DNA of 64,000 nt from WTFY01 sp964614915 (GTDB lineage: Bacteria > Pseudomonadota > Gammaproteobacteria > UBA4575), in contig CAZTNC010000015.1 of the NCBI GenBank assembly GCA_964614915.1, positions 93,016-157,015 of the forward strand, given 5' to 3'. Both the position numbers and the translations under genes were made by a program. The stretch's first letter is position 1; each line of letters opens with the position of its first letter. This document shows positions 46,657 through 54,540 of the stretch, in pieces. The notes beneath the pieces were generated by a model. That model was not told the DNA's origin. It saw only the letters and a program-made list of their open reading frames with translations, and ran no database searches.

Positions 46657-47488
46657 CTCGCATTTCCTGCAGAAGCCTGTGCTGCGTCTGATATTTCACA
46701 TTGCCTATAACCAGCGCCCCGATTCCAACCGCACCACTGTCCGAGCCTTCAACGGCCTTGCAATCGTCCATTACATCAAGCCCGGCTATGCCCGAAGGCG
46801 GCACCGCGTTCACATCGGCCACGACCTTTAAAGCCGATGCACTTTTTATGTGCTCCTCAGAAATTACCTGCACCCCTGCCGCAACTGCCGCCAGAACCAC
46901 ATCGGCATTTTTCACAACCTCGCCGATCATGTCGTTGGCTTCCCCCCGGATATCTGTACCACCATCGCCATACTCGCGGTTGCACAGTTCTGCCACCATC
47001 TCTGACTTTTCTTTCTGGCGTCCCATGATCAGCACACTGGCGCCCGCCTTGGCGGCGAGAAGAGCGGCCGCGGAGCCAACCGGCCCGGTGCCTCCCATGA
47101 TCACAACATGTTTGCCTTCTAAACTAGTATCAAAATTTTCTTTCAGCCCATGTTCCACACAGGCCATCATGCCCGCAGCAGTCGTGAATGCACCGCTTGG
47201 GTCGGCAAAACAGGAAGTCTCGAAAGGAGGCACCATCGACACTTGGCAAGTTTTCAGCATGTCCATCACATGATGCATGTCGCGCCCACCCAGGAAAACT
47301 CCCGTGCGCTTGGCACCTGCCGGACCGCGAGAAAATATGGCATCCTGGATCAGGGCCTGCACCTCCTCCGTCTCGACGTCGGTATAACCAACCGCATGAT
47401 CCCAGCCGGCATCCAGCGCCATGTTGACATCAAACGGACTCAGATTCTTGGCCGGTGTAATCATATGTAAGATATAAGGTCTTTCCAT
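46586..47488 (-). CDS. mtdB: Methylene-H4MPT dehydrogenase, NAD(P)-dependent
   Basis: Oxidises methylene-H4MPT to methenyl-H4MPT with NAD(P). 300 residues. FLGGRDMHHVMDMLKTC near 66 and DPSGAFTTAAGMMACVEHGLK near 97 identify the family, and the Rossmann motif VVIMGGTGPVGSAAALLAAKAGA is near 127. AGAGGG ribosome site ahead of the ATG. Its 3' end encloses the start of the next ligase. Confidence 0.96.
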   Translation of the reverse strand: MERPYILHMITPAKNLSPFDVNMALDAGWDHAVGYTDVETEEVQALIQDAIFSRGPAGAKRTGVFLGGRDMHHVMDMLKTCQVSMVPPFETSCFADPSGAFTTAAGMMACVEHGLKENFDTSLEGKHVVIMGGTGPVGSAAALLAAKAGASVLIMGRQKEKSEMVAELCNREYGDGGTDIRGEANDMIGEVVKNADVVLAAVAAGVQVISEEHIKSASALKVVADVNAVPPSGIAGLDVMDDCKAVEGSDSGAVGIGALVIGNVKYQTQHRLLQEMRDADKPVYLHFEHAFEIAREIKRG

Positions 47489-47570
47489 TTTTCCCTCTTG
47501 AGATCGAGATGTTTAGACAATCGAACCAACGCCGGGCAGCCTGCCTCAGCGCAATTCTGTGAATTAAACT

Positions 47571-48569
47571 TCAGGACTCAACCGCTTCGGTCACGGGTAT
47601 CCTGTCTTGCTGCAGGACAACCGCCCCGGTGTTTTTCCCCGATACAATCTTGAATTGCAGGCCTTCGTTTGCTGCAAATCTTGTTCGCAGGTCGCGTAAC
47701 AGCGCGTGTCCTTGTATTTCACTGTCCACAAAGGCAAATCCCATCGGCCCCCACGAACTCTGGCCGACCCCTTCGATTCCTAAGGATTCTGCGTATTCAA
47801 TTGCCTCGCCGACAGCCTGGCTAGTATAACGCCCTCCCTGAGCCGATGCGAAGTGATCGCCGATACAGCGCTGCAACCCGCTGATACCTTTACTGAAGGC
47901 CTCCAAGTCGCGCTCGAAAACTGCCGGCAGAATCTGCATCAATACCAAATGGCATAGATAGGCGGCAGTTTCCGGTGAAAAGCTCGGCAACGATGCAAAC
48001 GACGTACTTTCATCGTTTCCATGCAACCCCCTGAGCGTTGAGTCAATGAACAGTACTACGCGCCAGGCCGGCGGGAACCTTAGGCGTGAAACAATGGGGG
48101 GAACCGAATCCGGGACACCCCTGCCTGCATCCAGTAAAAACCCTCCCTGCTGGAATGCACCGATTCCGACGCCAGACCTTGCCCCGCGGCCCAGCGCTTC
48201 GGCAATGTCCTGGGGAGTGCACTCGAGCGAGCAGAGTCTGGAAATTGCTGTACCCACAGCCAGTGACAGCTGGGTCCCCGAGCCCAGTCCTGAATGCGCA
48301 GGAATCTGGTCGAGCACTTCGATCTGACAGCCTTCCGCCAGCCCCTTGGCAGCAAGAAATTTTTCTGCAATGCCTTGCACACGACCTGTTGTGTCGCCCA
48401 GTACCTCAACGCAATTGTTGCGCCGGGCGACGATCCGTGTGGCTATGCCTTCCAGAGTCAGGCCAAGGCTTCCAAACTGCCTGCCCAGACTGCCTTCAAG
48501 GTCAAGAAATCCAAGGTGCAAGCGAGCCGGTGCTTCCACATAGACGGGCAAACTGTCCATACCCAGCAT
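47571..48569 (-). CDS. mptG: Beta-ribofuranosylaminobenzene 5'-phosphate synthase (MptG)
   Basis: GHMP-kinase-fold enzyme that couples p-aminobenzoate and PRPP, the committed step of H4MPT synthesis. VEAPARLHLGFLDLEG at the N terminus, the GHMP loop IPAHSGLGSGTQLSLAVG near 90 and GRGARSGVGIGAFQQGGFLLDAG near 125. I use ATG 48569, with GAGGG about ten bases upstream; GTG 48644 extends it by 25 non-conserved residues. It uses the product of the pabB pathway encoded about 10 kb away. Confidence 0.9.
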   Translation of the reverse strand: MLGMDSLPVYVEAPARLHLGFLDLEGSLGRQFGSLGLTLEGIATRIVARRNNCVEVLGDTTGRVQGIAEKFLAAKGLAEGCQIEVLDQIPAHSGLGSGTQLSLAVGTAISRLCSLECTPQDIAEALGRGARSGVGIGAFQQGGFLLDAGRGVPDSVPPIVSRLRFPPAWRVVLFIDSTLRGLHGNDESTSFASLPSFSPETAAYLCHLVLMQILPAVFERDLEAFSKGISGLQRCIGDHFASAQGGRYTSQAVGEAIEYAESLGIEGVGQSSWGPMGFAFVDSEIQGHALLRDLRTRFAANEGLQFKIVSGKNTGAVVLQQDRIPVTEAVES

Positions 48570-48656
48570 TCTATTAGATTCCCTCAGCCCGAGTCTGGAA
48601 TTTTTGTGCCCGGATGCGGGGGAGGATTTTCTGCACGAAGACACCTCCTGGCGGAA

Positions 48657-48896
48657 TTACAGCCACTTCAGCAGATAGTAAATCAGCTGCCCTTCCGATG
48701 ATTTTGAAGGTCCGACAACCTTTGCAGCAAATTTTTTGTTGCCCGGGTCTGCTGCAGCCTGCGCCTGTTCGGCATCACTTTTGATTTCCACGCAATTCGC
48801 AGCAAATCTTTTGCGGCTGCGCTTTGGCACATACACGACGGCGTACTGAATTTTGGATACGCCCCCTTCAGGGTCGGGTGGTACCAGACCTCTCAA
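48657..48896 (-). CDS. Small conserved-looking protein, unknown
   Basis: 79 residues from a TTG at 48896 with a GAGGTGA ribosome site four bases upstream; TGA lies in frame a little further up. Contains IQYAVVYVPKRSRKRFAANCVEIKSD-like strands (about residues 16-41, charged) and ends GQLIYYLLKWL. Basic and soluble in appearance, no signal peptide. I do not recognise the family. It sits between cysS and mptG, all on the minus strand. Coding use resembles its neighbours and the ribosome site supports it. Confidence 0.6.
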   Translation of the reverse strand: MRGLVPPDPEGGVSKIQYAVVYVPKRSRKRFAANCVEIKSDAEQAQAAADPGNKKFAAKVVGPSKSSEGQLIYYLLKWL

Positions 48897-48968
48897 GGTG
48901 TCACCTCAACAGGTCACTGCCCCAAGTCTGGCAGCTCTTGTGCGCATCATGACATCTCTCGCAACGGA

Positions 48969-50345
48969 TCAAGCCTTCCTCCAGCTTGATGTCCCGTCGG
49001 GCCGATCCTGGATCTGCACGCCCATCGTGGTGAGCTGTTCCCGAATCTCATCGGCACGCTTGAAGTCCCTCTCCTTTTTCGCGTTTGCCCTGAGCTCCAC
49101 CAGCCTGAGGATTTCCGCTTCATCGATTTCCGACGTCCCTCGAAACCACACTGCAGGATCCTGTTGCAAGATCCCCAGCATCCTGCCCGCTGCCAATAAC
49201 TGTCTTTTGAGCATCTCCCTTGAATTCTGCCCCGAGGCCGTCTTCACCTGTTTTGCCAATCTGTGCAACTCGGCAATTGCTGCCGGGGTATTCAGGTCAT
49301 CCTTCAGGGCGCCCAAAAATTCATCCGGGACATCGTCAGCAGACACGCTGACTTCAATATCCTGAAGACTTTGCAAAACCTCGTATAGCCGGTCCAGATT
49401 CCTGCACGACTGCTTGAGTGCTTCGTCCGTCCAGTCCAGCGGACTCCGGTAGTGCGTGGCAAGAAGTGTAAATCGGATGGCCTCACCGGGTGCCTGTCCA
49501 AGCAGGTCTTGCACCAGCAGGACATTGCCCTGGGACTTGGACATTTTTTCATGATCGACGTTGACGAAGCCATTATGCATCCAGTACCGACTGAAAAGCT
49601 GCCCGTCATGCACGCAGGTGCTCTGCGCCCTCTCGTTCTCATGGTGCGGGAAGACCAAGTCCTGCCCGCCCCCGTGTATGTCAATGGTCGTGCCCAGATG
49701 CTGCTCGATCATCGTCGAACACTCGATGTGCCAGCCCGGCCGTCCCGCACCCCATGGACTATCCCATGCAGGCTGGCTCTCGTCCGAAGGTTTCCACAGG
49801 ACAAAATCCGTGTCATCCCGTTTGTAGGGAGCCACATCCACGCGCGCCCCGGCAATCAGTTCTCTGAGATTGCGCCCGGACAGTTCTCCATACCCCGAGT
49901 AGGAAGGCACGTGGAAGAGCACGTGGCCTTCGGCTTCATAGGCGTGACCGGCAGCAATCAGGCGCTCGATCATGTCAATGATGTGCTCCATGTGGTCCGT
50001 GACCCGGGGTTCAATGACCGGCGCAAGGACCCCAAGGTCTGCCATGTTCTGGTGATAGGTCCGGGTATAGCGCGCACTGATCTCTGCGATGGGCACCTTT
50101 TCCTTCAGGGCCGCTGCATTAATCTTGTCATCGACATCCGTGATGTTGCGCACATAGCGGACCTGTTCGTACTCCTGCATGAGCAGCCGGTAAAGCACAT
50201 CGAATACCACGGCTGGACGCGCATTTCCGATGTGTGGAAAGCTGTACACGGTTGGGCCGCAGACGTACAGGCTGATGCACTTGGGGTCTGCCGGAACAAA
50301 TTCCTCTTTTTTGCGTGAGGCTGTGTTGTAGATATGGAGAGTCAT
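48969..50345 (-). CDS. cysS: Cysteinyl-tRNA synthetase
   Basis: 458-residue class I enzyme. CGPTVYSFPHIGNARPAVVFD near 28 (zinc cysteine and HIGH-type motif), ECSTMIEQHLG near 208 (zinc site), and KMSKSQGN near 268. Full length and normal start. It separates the fhc-ferredoxin block from the H4MPT block. Confidence 0.98.
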   Translation of the reverse strand: MTLHIYNTASRKKEEFVPADPKCISLYVCGPTVYSFPHIGNARPAVVFDVLYRLLMQEYEQVRYVRNITDVDDKINAAALKEKVPIAEISARYTRTYHQNMADLGVLAPVIEPRVTDHMEHIIDMIERLIAAGHAYEAEGHVLFHVPSYSGYGELSGRNLRELIAGARVDVAPYKRDDTDFVLWKPSDESQPAWDSPWGAGRPGWHIECSTMIEQHLGTTIDIHGGGQDLVFPHHENERAQSTCVHDGQLFSRYWMHNGFVNVDHEKMSKSQGNVLLVQDLLGQAPGEAIRFTLLATHYRSPLDWTDEALKQSCRNLDRLYEVLQSLQDIEVSVSADDVPDEFLGALKDDLNTPAAIAELHRLAKQVKTASGQNSREMLKRQLLAAGRMLGILQQDPAVWFRGTSEIDEAEILRLVELRANAKKERDFKRADEIREQLTTMGVQIQDRPDGTSSWRKA

Positions 50346-50393
50346 GACGGTTCCGGGAAAGTCTGCTTCGCACCGACGGTCAGTTATGGATCC

Positions 50394-50780
50394 TCAGTCC
50401 GGTCCCCCCTGCCACATCATCTTGTAGCCTATTTCGTAGGTTTCTGTGGCAAAGCCGCCCAAGGCCTCAAATTTCTCCCTGAAGACATCATCCGCATGCG
50501 ATTCTTCATGCTGCTCAAAGGATTCCCAGTAGGTGACGATTGCAACATGCTCGCTGGTCTGCTCCTTTGAGGCAATGGAGCCTTCATCCGATACGAATCC
50601 GGCAAACTTGAATACCTGCCCGCCGAGGAACCCACCTTCGTCGTCACCGTAGGTGTTCTTGACGGTATTGCACATCTCTCCCACCGCCAACTCGATATCT
50701 TCCTCGGACACCCCTTTTTTCAATTTGACAACGTTGTACATCATCACGCAGCCGTACGGGACACTCAGCGCATCAAACAT
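50394..50780 (-). CDS. Small ABM/ferredoxin-like-fold protein, unknown role
   Basis: 128 residues. MMYNVVKLKKGVSEEDIELAVGEMC and HVAIVTYWESFEQHEESHADDVFREKF resemble the dimeric alpha-beta-barrel (ABM/DUF) family, whose members include haem-degrading and quinone monooxygenases and many proteins of unknown function. No haem-binding motif is obvious. It lies 147 bases after the fpr gene on the same strand. The first 12 residues may be an extension of the family start. Confidence 0.6.
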   Translation of the reverse strand: MFDALSVPYGCVMMYNVVKLKKGVSEEDIELAVGEMCNTVKNTYGDDEGGFLGGQVFKFAGFVSDEGSIASKEQTSEHVAIVTYWESFEQHEESHADDVFREKFEALGGFATETYEIGYKMMWQGGPD

Positions 50781-50875
50781 TGCAACTCCTCGGACTCACA
50801 CAAGCCTCTCTTTACTCTTCAAATACATACTTTATTCGATTTCTCAAATATACGGAAACGGGTGCTTTGACACCC

Positions 50876-50894
50876 TGCTGACCCTGCGTCAGCA
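50876..50894 (-). terminator. Possible weak terminator after fpr
   Basis: Stem TGCTGAC / GTCAGCA with loop CCTGC, next to a second 5-bp stem GGGTG / CACCC at about 50859-50875. On the minus strand it is followed by only GTTT, so it is weak. Confidence 0.35.
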
Positions 50895-50927
50895 CGAGAA
50901 CAGGCAAGTGGAGGTGATCAGGCGCAG

Positions 50928-52307
50928 TCAGCTTTCAGCGACTGCCAGCATCTCGCTTTGCCGGGTGAACTTCTCGCGTGGCTTGCCCTTGGGCTCCCCT
51001 GCTGCCACTTCTGCAGCATCGATCTTTTCCCACTGGGCAAAATTGATGTGGCGCACGCCATTGTTGTCCAGAATCTTGTACAGGCCTTCGCGACCGGGCC
51101 TGTTCGTGTTGAGTTGACCAATGTCCTCCAGCAGCGCCTCTACAGATTCGACTGCACAGGCACGGTTGGTGCCAATGATCCCCGAAGGTCCGCGCTTGAT
51201 CCATCCTGCCGTGTACAGGCCTGGTACAACGGGACCATCCTGTTCCGCGGTAATGCGGCCAGCTTCGTTGGGAATGGTACCCCAGCGCTCATAAAAAGGA
51301 ACACCCGGGACAGGCACTCCGTTGTAGCCGATGCTGCGAAACAAAATCCCGCACTCAATTTCCATTGTTTGCCCGGTGCCCCGGGCGGATTGCCTGAAAG
51401 GCTCTCCTGTCAGCGCATTGGTTTCAAAGACGACTTTCTGCAACCGCGCCTCACCCTCGAGCCGTTGCGGGCTCTTCAAGAATGTCGCAATGCATATCCG
51501 CTGTTTCCCGGTGTCCTCAGAGTCTGCAAACCGGTGAAAGATCTCAACATTCTTTTTGTTTCCCCGACCCTCCTTGGAATCGATTTCCTCCTGACTTGCC
51601 GGGTTCAACTTGAGTTCCTCCGGTTCAATGTAGGGGCGGCAATTTTCAATCTCCAGGAATTCCTTGAGTTCCTTTGAAGCAAACTTTGCCTGTGCCGGAC
51701 CGCGCCGGCCCACCACATAAATTGTACGGACCCTGCTTTCTGCAAGTACATCCAGGGCATGCTGTGCAATATCCGTATGCTTCAGCTCATCCACCGACTT
51801 GGCCAGTATCCTAGCTACATCGGCTGCCACATTCCCCTGCCCGATGACGACGGCTGTCTCATGGGACAAATCAAAGGTTCGGTCCCGGTAATCGGGGTGT
51901 CCGTTGTACCAGCCAACAAATTCCGTGGCGGTGTGGCTTCCGGACAGGTCCTCGCCGGGTATCCCCAGCCTGCGGTCCGTTTCCGCACCGCAGGTATACA
52001 TCACCGCATGATGTGTTTGCTGCAGGTCTTCCGCCTTGATGTCGACCCCGACCGTGACATTGCCGACAAAGTTGAACTCGGGATTCTGGGCAACTTTTTT
52101 GTAAACCTCGATGGCCTGCTTGAGCTTGGGGTGATCAGGTGCAACGCCGTTGCGAACCAGACCGTACGGGGCAGGAAGCCTTTCGATCAGATCAATCTCT
52201 ACATTCAGACCAGACTTGATCAGTGCTTCGGTTGCGTAAAATCCGCTGGGACCGCTTCCTACGATTGCCACACGAAGTGGACTTGATTCATCACCGAGAC
52301 TGCTCAT
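50928..52307 (-). CDS. Ferredoxin-NADP reductase, FprA/adrenodoxin-reductase type
   Basis: 459-residue FAD flavoprotein. FAD-binding VAIVGSGPSGFYATEAL near residue 12, APYGLVRNGVAPDHPKLK near 46, NADP-binding AVVIGQGNVAADVARIL near 152, and the C-terminal GWIKRGPSGIIGTNRACA near 365. This family passes electrons between ferredoxin and NADP(H). A 7Fe ferredoxin gene lies 97 bases upstream in the same direction, followed upstream by the fhc genes, so it may collect electrons from formyl-methanofuran oxidation. Confidence 0.92.
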   Translation of the reverse strand: MSSLGDESSPLRVAIVGSGPSGFYATEALIKSGLNVEIDLIERLPAPYGLVRNGVAPDHPKLKQAIEVYKKVAQNPEFNFVGNVTVGVDIKAEDLQQTHHAVMYTCGAETDRRLGIPGEDLSGSHTATEFVGWYNGHPDYRDRTFDLSHETAVVIGQGNVAADVARILAKSVDELKHTDIAQHALDVLAESRVRTIYVVGRRGPAQAKFASKELKEFLEIENCRPYIEPEELKLNPASQEEIDSKEGRGNKKNVEIFHRFADSEDTGKQRICIATFLKSPQRLEGEARLQKVVFETNALTGEPFRQSARGTGQTMEIECGILFRSIGYNGVPVPGVPFYERWGTIPNEAGRITAEQDGPVVPGLYTAGWIKRGPSGIIGTNRACAVESVEALLEDIGQLNTNRPGREGLYKILDNNGVRHINFAQWEKIDAAEVAAGEPKGKPREKFTRQSEMLAVAES

Positions 52308-52404
52308 GGAATTTGCCCGAGCCGGACATCAGTATGGTTACAACCTTGTATACCAGGAAAGTACAGATCAGGATTGTCAGAATCATGGTTGACGGCATCA
52401 GACC

Positions 52405-52710
52405 CTAGAAACCCAAATCGGCCTTGCGTTCCTCGGCTTCAGGCAAGGGTTCCATCGGTTCTTCGATGAGTGGCAGATCCGGTGCCTTCTCGGCATTGAT
52501 CTCGATCCATTGCTCCTGTCCTTCAGGTAGGTCGTCTTCCTCAAAAATTGCCTCTACAGGGCATTCCGGGATGCAGGCACTGCAGTCAATGCAGACATCC
52601 GGATCAATATAAAGCATCTCATCATCATAATGAAAGCAGGCTACCGGGCACACTGCTACACAGTCTGTAAACCGGCATCCCTTACAATTTTCTGTGACAA
52701 CTGTAGTCAT
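52405..52710 (-). CDS. fdxA: 7Fe ferredoxin (FdxA type)
   Basis: 101 residues. C9-x7-C17-x3-C21-P and CIDCSACIPECP near 40-51 give the [3Fe-4S] and [4Fe-4S] ligands of the Azotobacter FdI type, with the usual acidic C-terminal extension (EEPMEPLPEAEE). Low-potential electron carrier. It lies 74 bases after fhcC and 97 bases before the fpr gene, the natural partner of both. Confidence 0.95.
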   Translation of the reverse strand: MTTVVTENCKGCRFTDCVAVCPVACFHYDDEMLYIDPDVCIDCSACIPECPVEAIFEEDDLPEGQEQWIEINAEKAPDLPLIEEPMEPLPEAEERKADLGF

Positions 52711-52784
52711 GTAATTAACTCCTCTACTGCAAACTGTATCAGACTATGCAGGCTGAAAGTGTAACGGTTTTCAAAAACCGACCC

Positions 52785-53606
52785 TCACTGACCTGAGAAA
52801 AGCAGAATTTCTCCGCGATTCAGCTCCACTGCGTCACCGCTGTACCGCTCATACTTTCCATTTATATGCTTGTCCGTGATTTTTTCTTCAAATCCATTTT
52901 CCTGCAACCGGATCAGGTAAAGGCGCAGGAACAGGGGTTGATACCTGCATGAATACTCAAAACTAGGCAATATCTCGGACTCTTCAAAGCTGACGACTGT
53001 GCCGCGCACCATGCCGGCACCCGTGCGCACACCCATTTTCCCCATCACGATAATCGTGCCTGCTCGCATGCTAACCGCAGTAAAGTCTCCGGCATCCCCG
53101 CCGATCGCGATCAACCCGCGACGCATGGAGTTACCAATCTCGTTCTTGGCACTGCCATGGATGAAGATTTCACCGCCTGTTATGCCGGTTGACTGGCCCC
53201 TGAAGGCGCTTCCTACCATGTGGCCTGCATCGCCAAGAACCGTGATCCGCCCGCCTGACATCTCCGGACCGACCCAGTCTGTGGCATCACCTTTGACCAA
53301 GATTTCACCGCCGGACATCCCGATTCCTACATGCATGCCCACATTTCCCTCAATAATTACACGGCCTTCAGACATGCAGGCACCAATCATTTTGACCTTG
53401 GAAAGATCGCCTTCTATGTGAATGTCAGGAGTCCCCTTTCCGGTGACCTTGAAAAAATCACCCACTTTGGCCTTTACATTCCCATGCATCACCTGCAGAT
53501 GCTCGATCCCCAGTTCCGACAGCCCTGCAATCGAGGCAGGGCTCAAGGTCTCGGCTTCCAGAGGAACCTGCGGTTCCGTATGCAAATGTAACAACGTAGC
53601 ACTCAT
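52785..53606 (-). CDS. fhcC: Formylmethanofuran dehydrogenase/hydrolase subunit C
   Basis: 273 residues with the beta-helix of the FwdC/GltS-like family: repeats such as GACMSEGRVIIEGNVGMHVG, GGEILVKGDATDWVG and GGRITVLGDAGHMVGS. Structural subunit that tethers the formyltransferase and the amidohydrolase. The AT-rich 37 bases ahead carry no clear ribosome site. Order in the operon on the minus strand: fwdD-like, B, A, D, C. Confidence 0.95.
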   Translation of the reverse strand: MSATLLHLHTEPQVPLEAETLSPASIAGLSELGIEHLQVMHGNVKAKVGDFFKVTGKGTPDIHIEGDLSKVKMIGACMSEGRVIIEGNVGMHVGIGMSGGEILVKGDATDWVGPEMSGGRITVLGDAGHMVGSAFRGQSTGITGGEIFIHGSAKNEIGNSMRRGLIAIGGDAGDFTAVSMRAGTIIVMGKMGVRTGAGMVRGTVVSFEESEILPSFEYSCRYQPLFLRLYLIRLQENGFEEKITDKHINGKYERYSGDAVELNRGEILLFSGQ

Positions 53607-53643
53607 GAATATTTACTTTAATTTTTTCTTATAACCAATTATT

Positions 53644-54540
53644 CTATTTAAGTAAATCGTGCAGGTAGAACTTGTACTTCCCGAGTTCCCCACCATAGTT
53701 ACCCGCAGTGACGATCAGGGTCCCCTTGGCTGCTGCTGCATGGATACCTCGGCGCATGGCCTCCTTGACCACATACTCGTTCAGTCCGTCCACCACGATC
53801 TCGTAGCCTGCCGCCACGTTTGCCGGAAGTGTTGTCTGGCCTGAAATCGAGCGTAAGGTGGGACAGTAGCTGTCGTTGGTCGAAGCGATCATAGACTTGT
53901 AGCGCGAACCCACCTTGCTTCCAGACCCCACGACTCCCTGGGGGAACGGCAGGAATACACCAGCCACCTCACGCATTGCATTGCTGGCAGCAGTGGCTGC
54001 ACGCAGCGCAATCCGCTGGCTCGTCCCCAGCAAGATGAGATTCCCGCCACCCACAGCAGGCCGGATTCCAAAGGATTCCTCGACAAGAAACTCACCTTCC
54101 ATGATCGGGATCCGCCACATCCGGCGCCCGTCAATGAGTTTGCTGATCTGGTATCCGTCTCCGAAAAAACGCAGCTTTCCGCCTACAGAGACGGTCTTCT
54201 CGGATTCAAGGCCATTGTATGCGGCCGTTGTGGGACAAGTCATGACACATTGGCCGATCCGGTCAATCAACTGACCTGCAATGGCCTTGCTGCTCATGGT
54301 GAACAGCAACACGCTGACCCCTGGGCGTCGATCCGGCGTAGCCTCCGGGGGAACTTCACACTCGACAGCTGCTTCAAGCTTACAGCGAATTACCGATGTG
54401 GCAAATCCCGTCATGGATGCAGCTGCAGCACGTGCCCACTGCTTGGTGTCTGCAGTGATCACAACACGGGCACCCCACATCCCGAAAGCCTCTGCAAAGG
54501 TATCCGTGATTTCGGTTTTCTTGATCCGCATGATTTTCAT
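53644..54540 (-). CDS. fhcD: Formylmethanofuran:H4MPT formyltransferase (FhcD/Ftr)
   Basis: Moves the formyl group between tetrahydromethanopterin and methanofuran. 298 residues: TEITDTFAEAFGMWGARVVITA at the N terminus, GQCVMTCPTTAAYNGL near 105, GTSQRIALRAATAASNAM near 168 and TAGNYGGELGKYKFYLHDLL at the end. Its ATG overlaps the fhcA stop codon by four bases (ATGA). Confidence 0.97.
   Translation of the reverse strand: MKIMRIKKTEITDTFAEAFGMWGARVVITADTKQWARAAAASMTGFATSVIRCKLEAAVECEVPPEATPDRRPGVSVLLFTMSSKAIAGQLIDRIGQCVMTCPTTAAYNGLESEKTVSVGGKLRFFGDGYQISKLIDGRRMWRIPIMEGEFLVEESFGIRPAVGGGNLILLGTSQRIALRAATAASNAMREVAGVFLPFPQGVVGSGSKVGSRYKSMIASTNDSYCPTLRSISGQTTLPANVAAGYEIVVDGLNEYVVKEAMRRGIHAAAAKGTLIVTAGNYGGELGKYKFYLHDLLK

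Noticed and set aside
49452..50318. 288-residue plus-strand ORF
   Set aside because: Antisense to cysS; long only because of codon bias.
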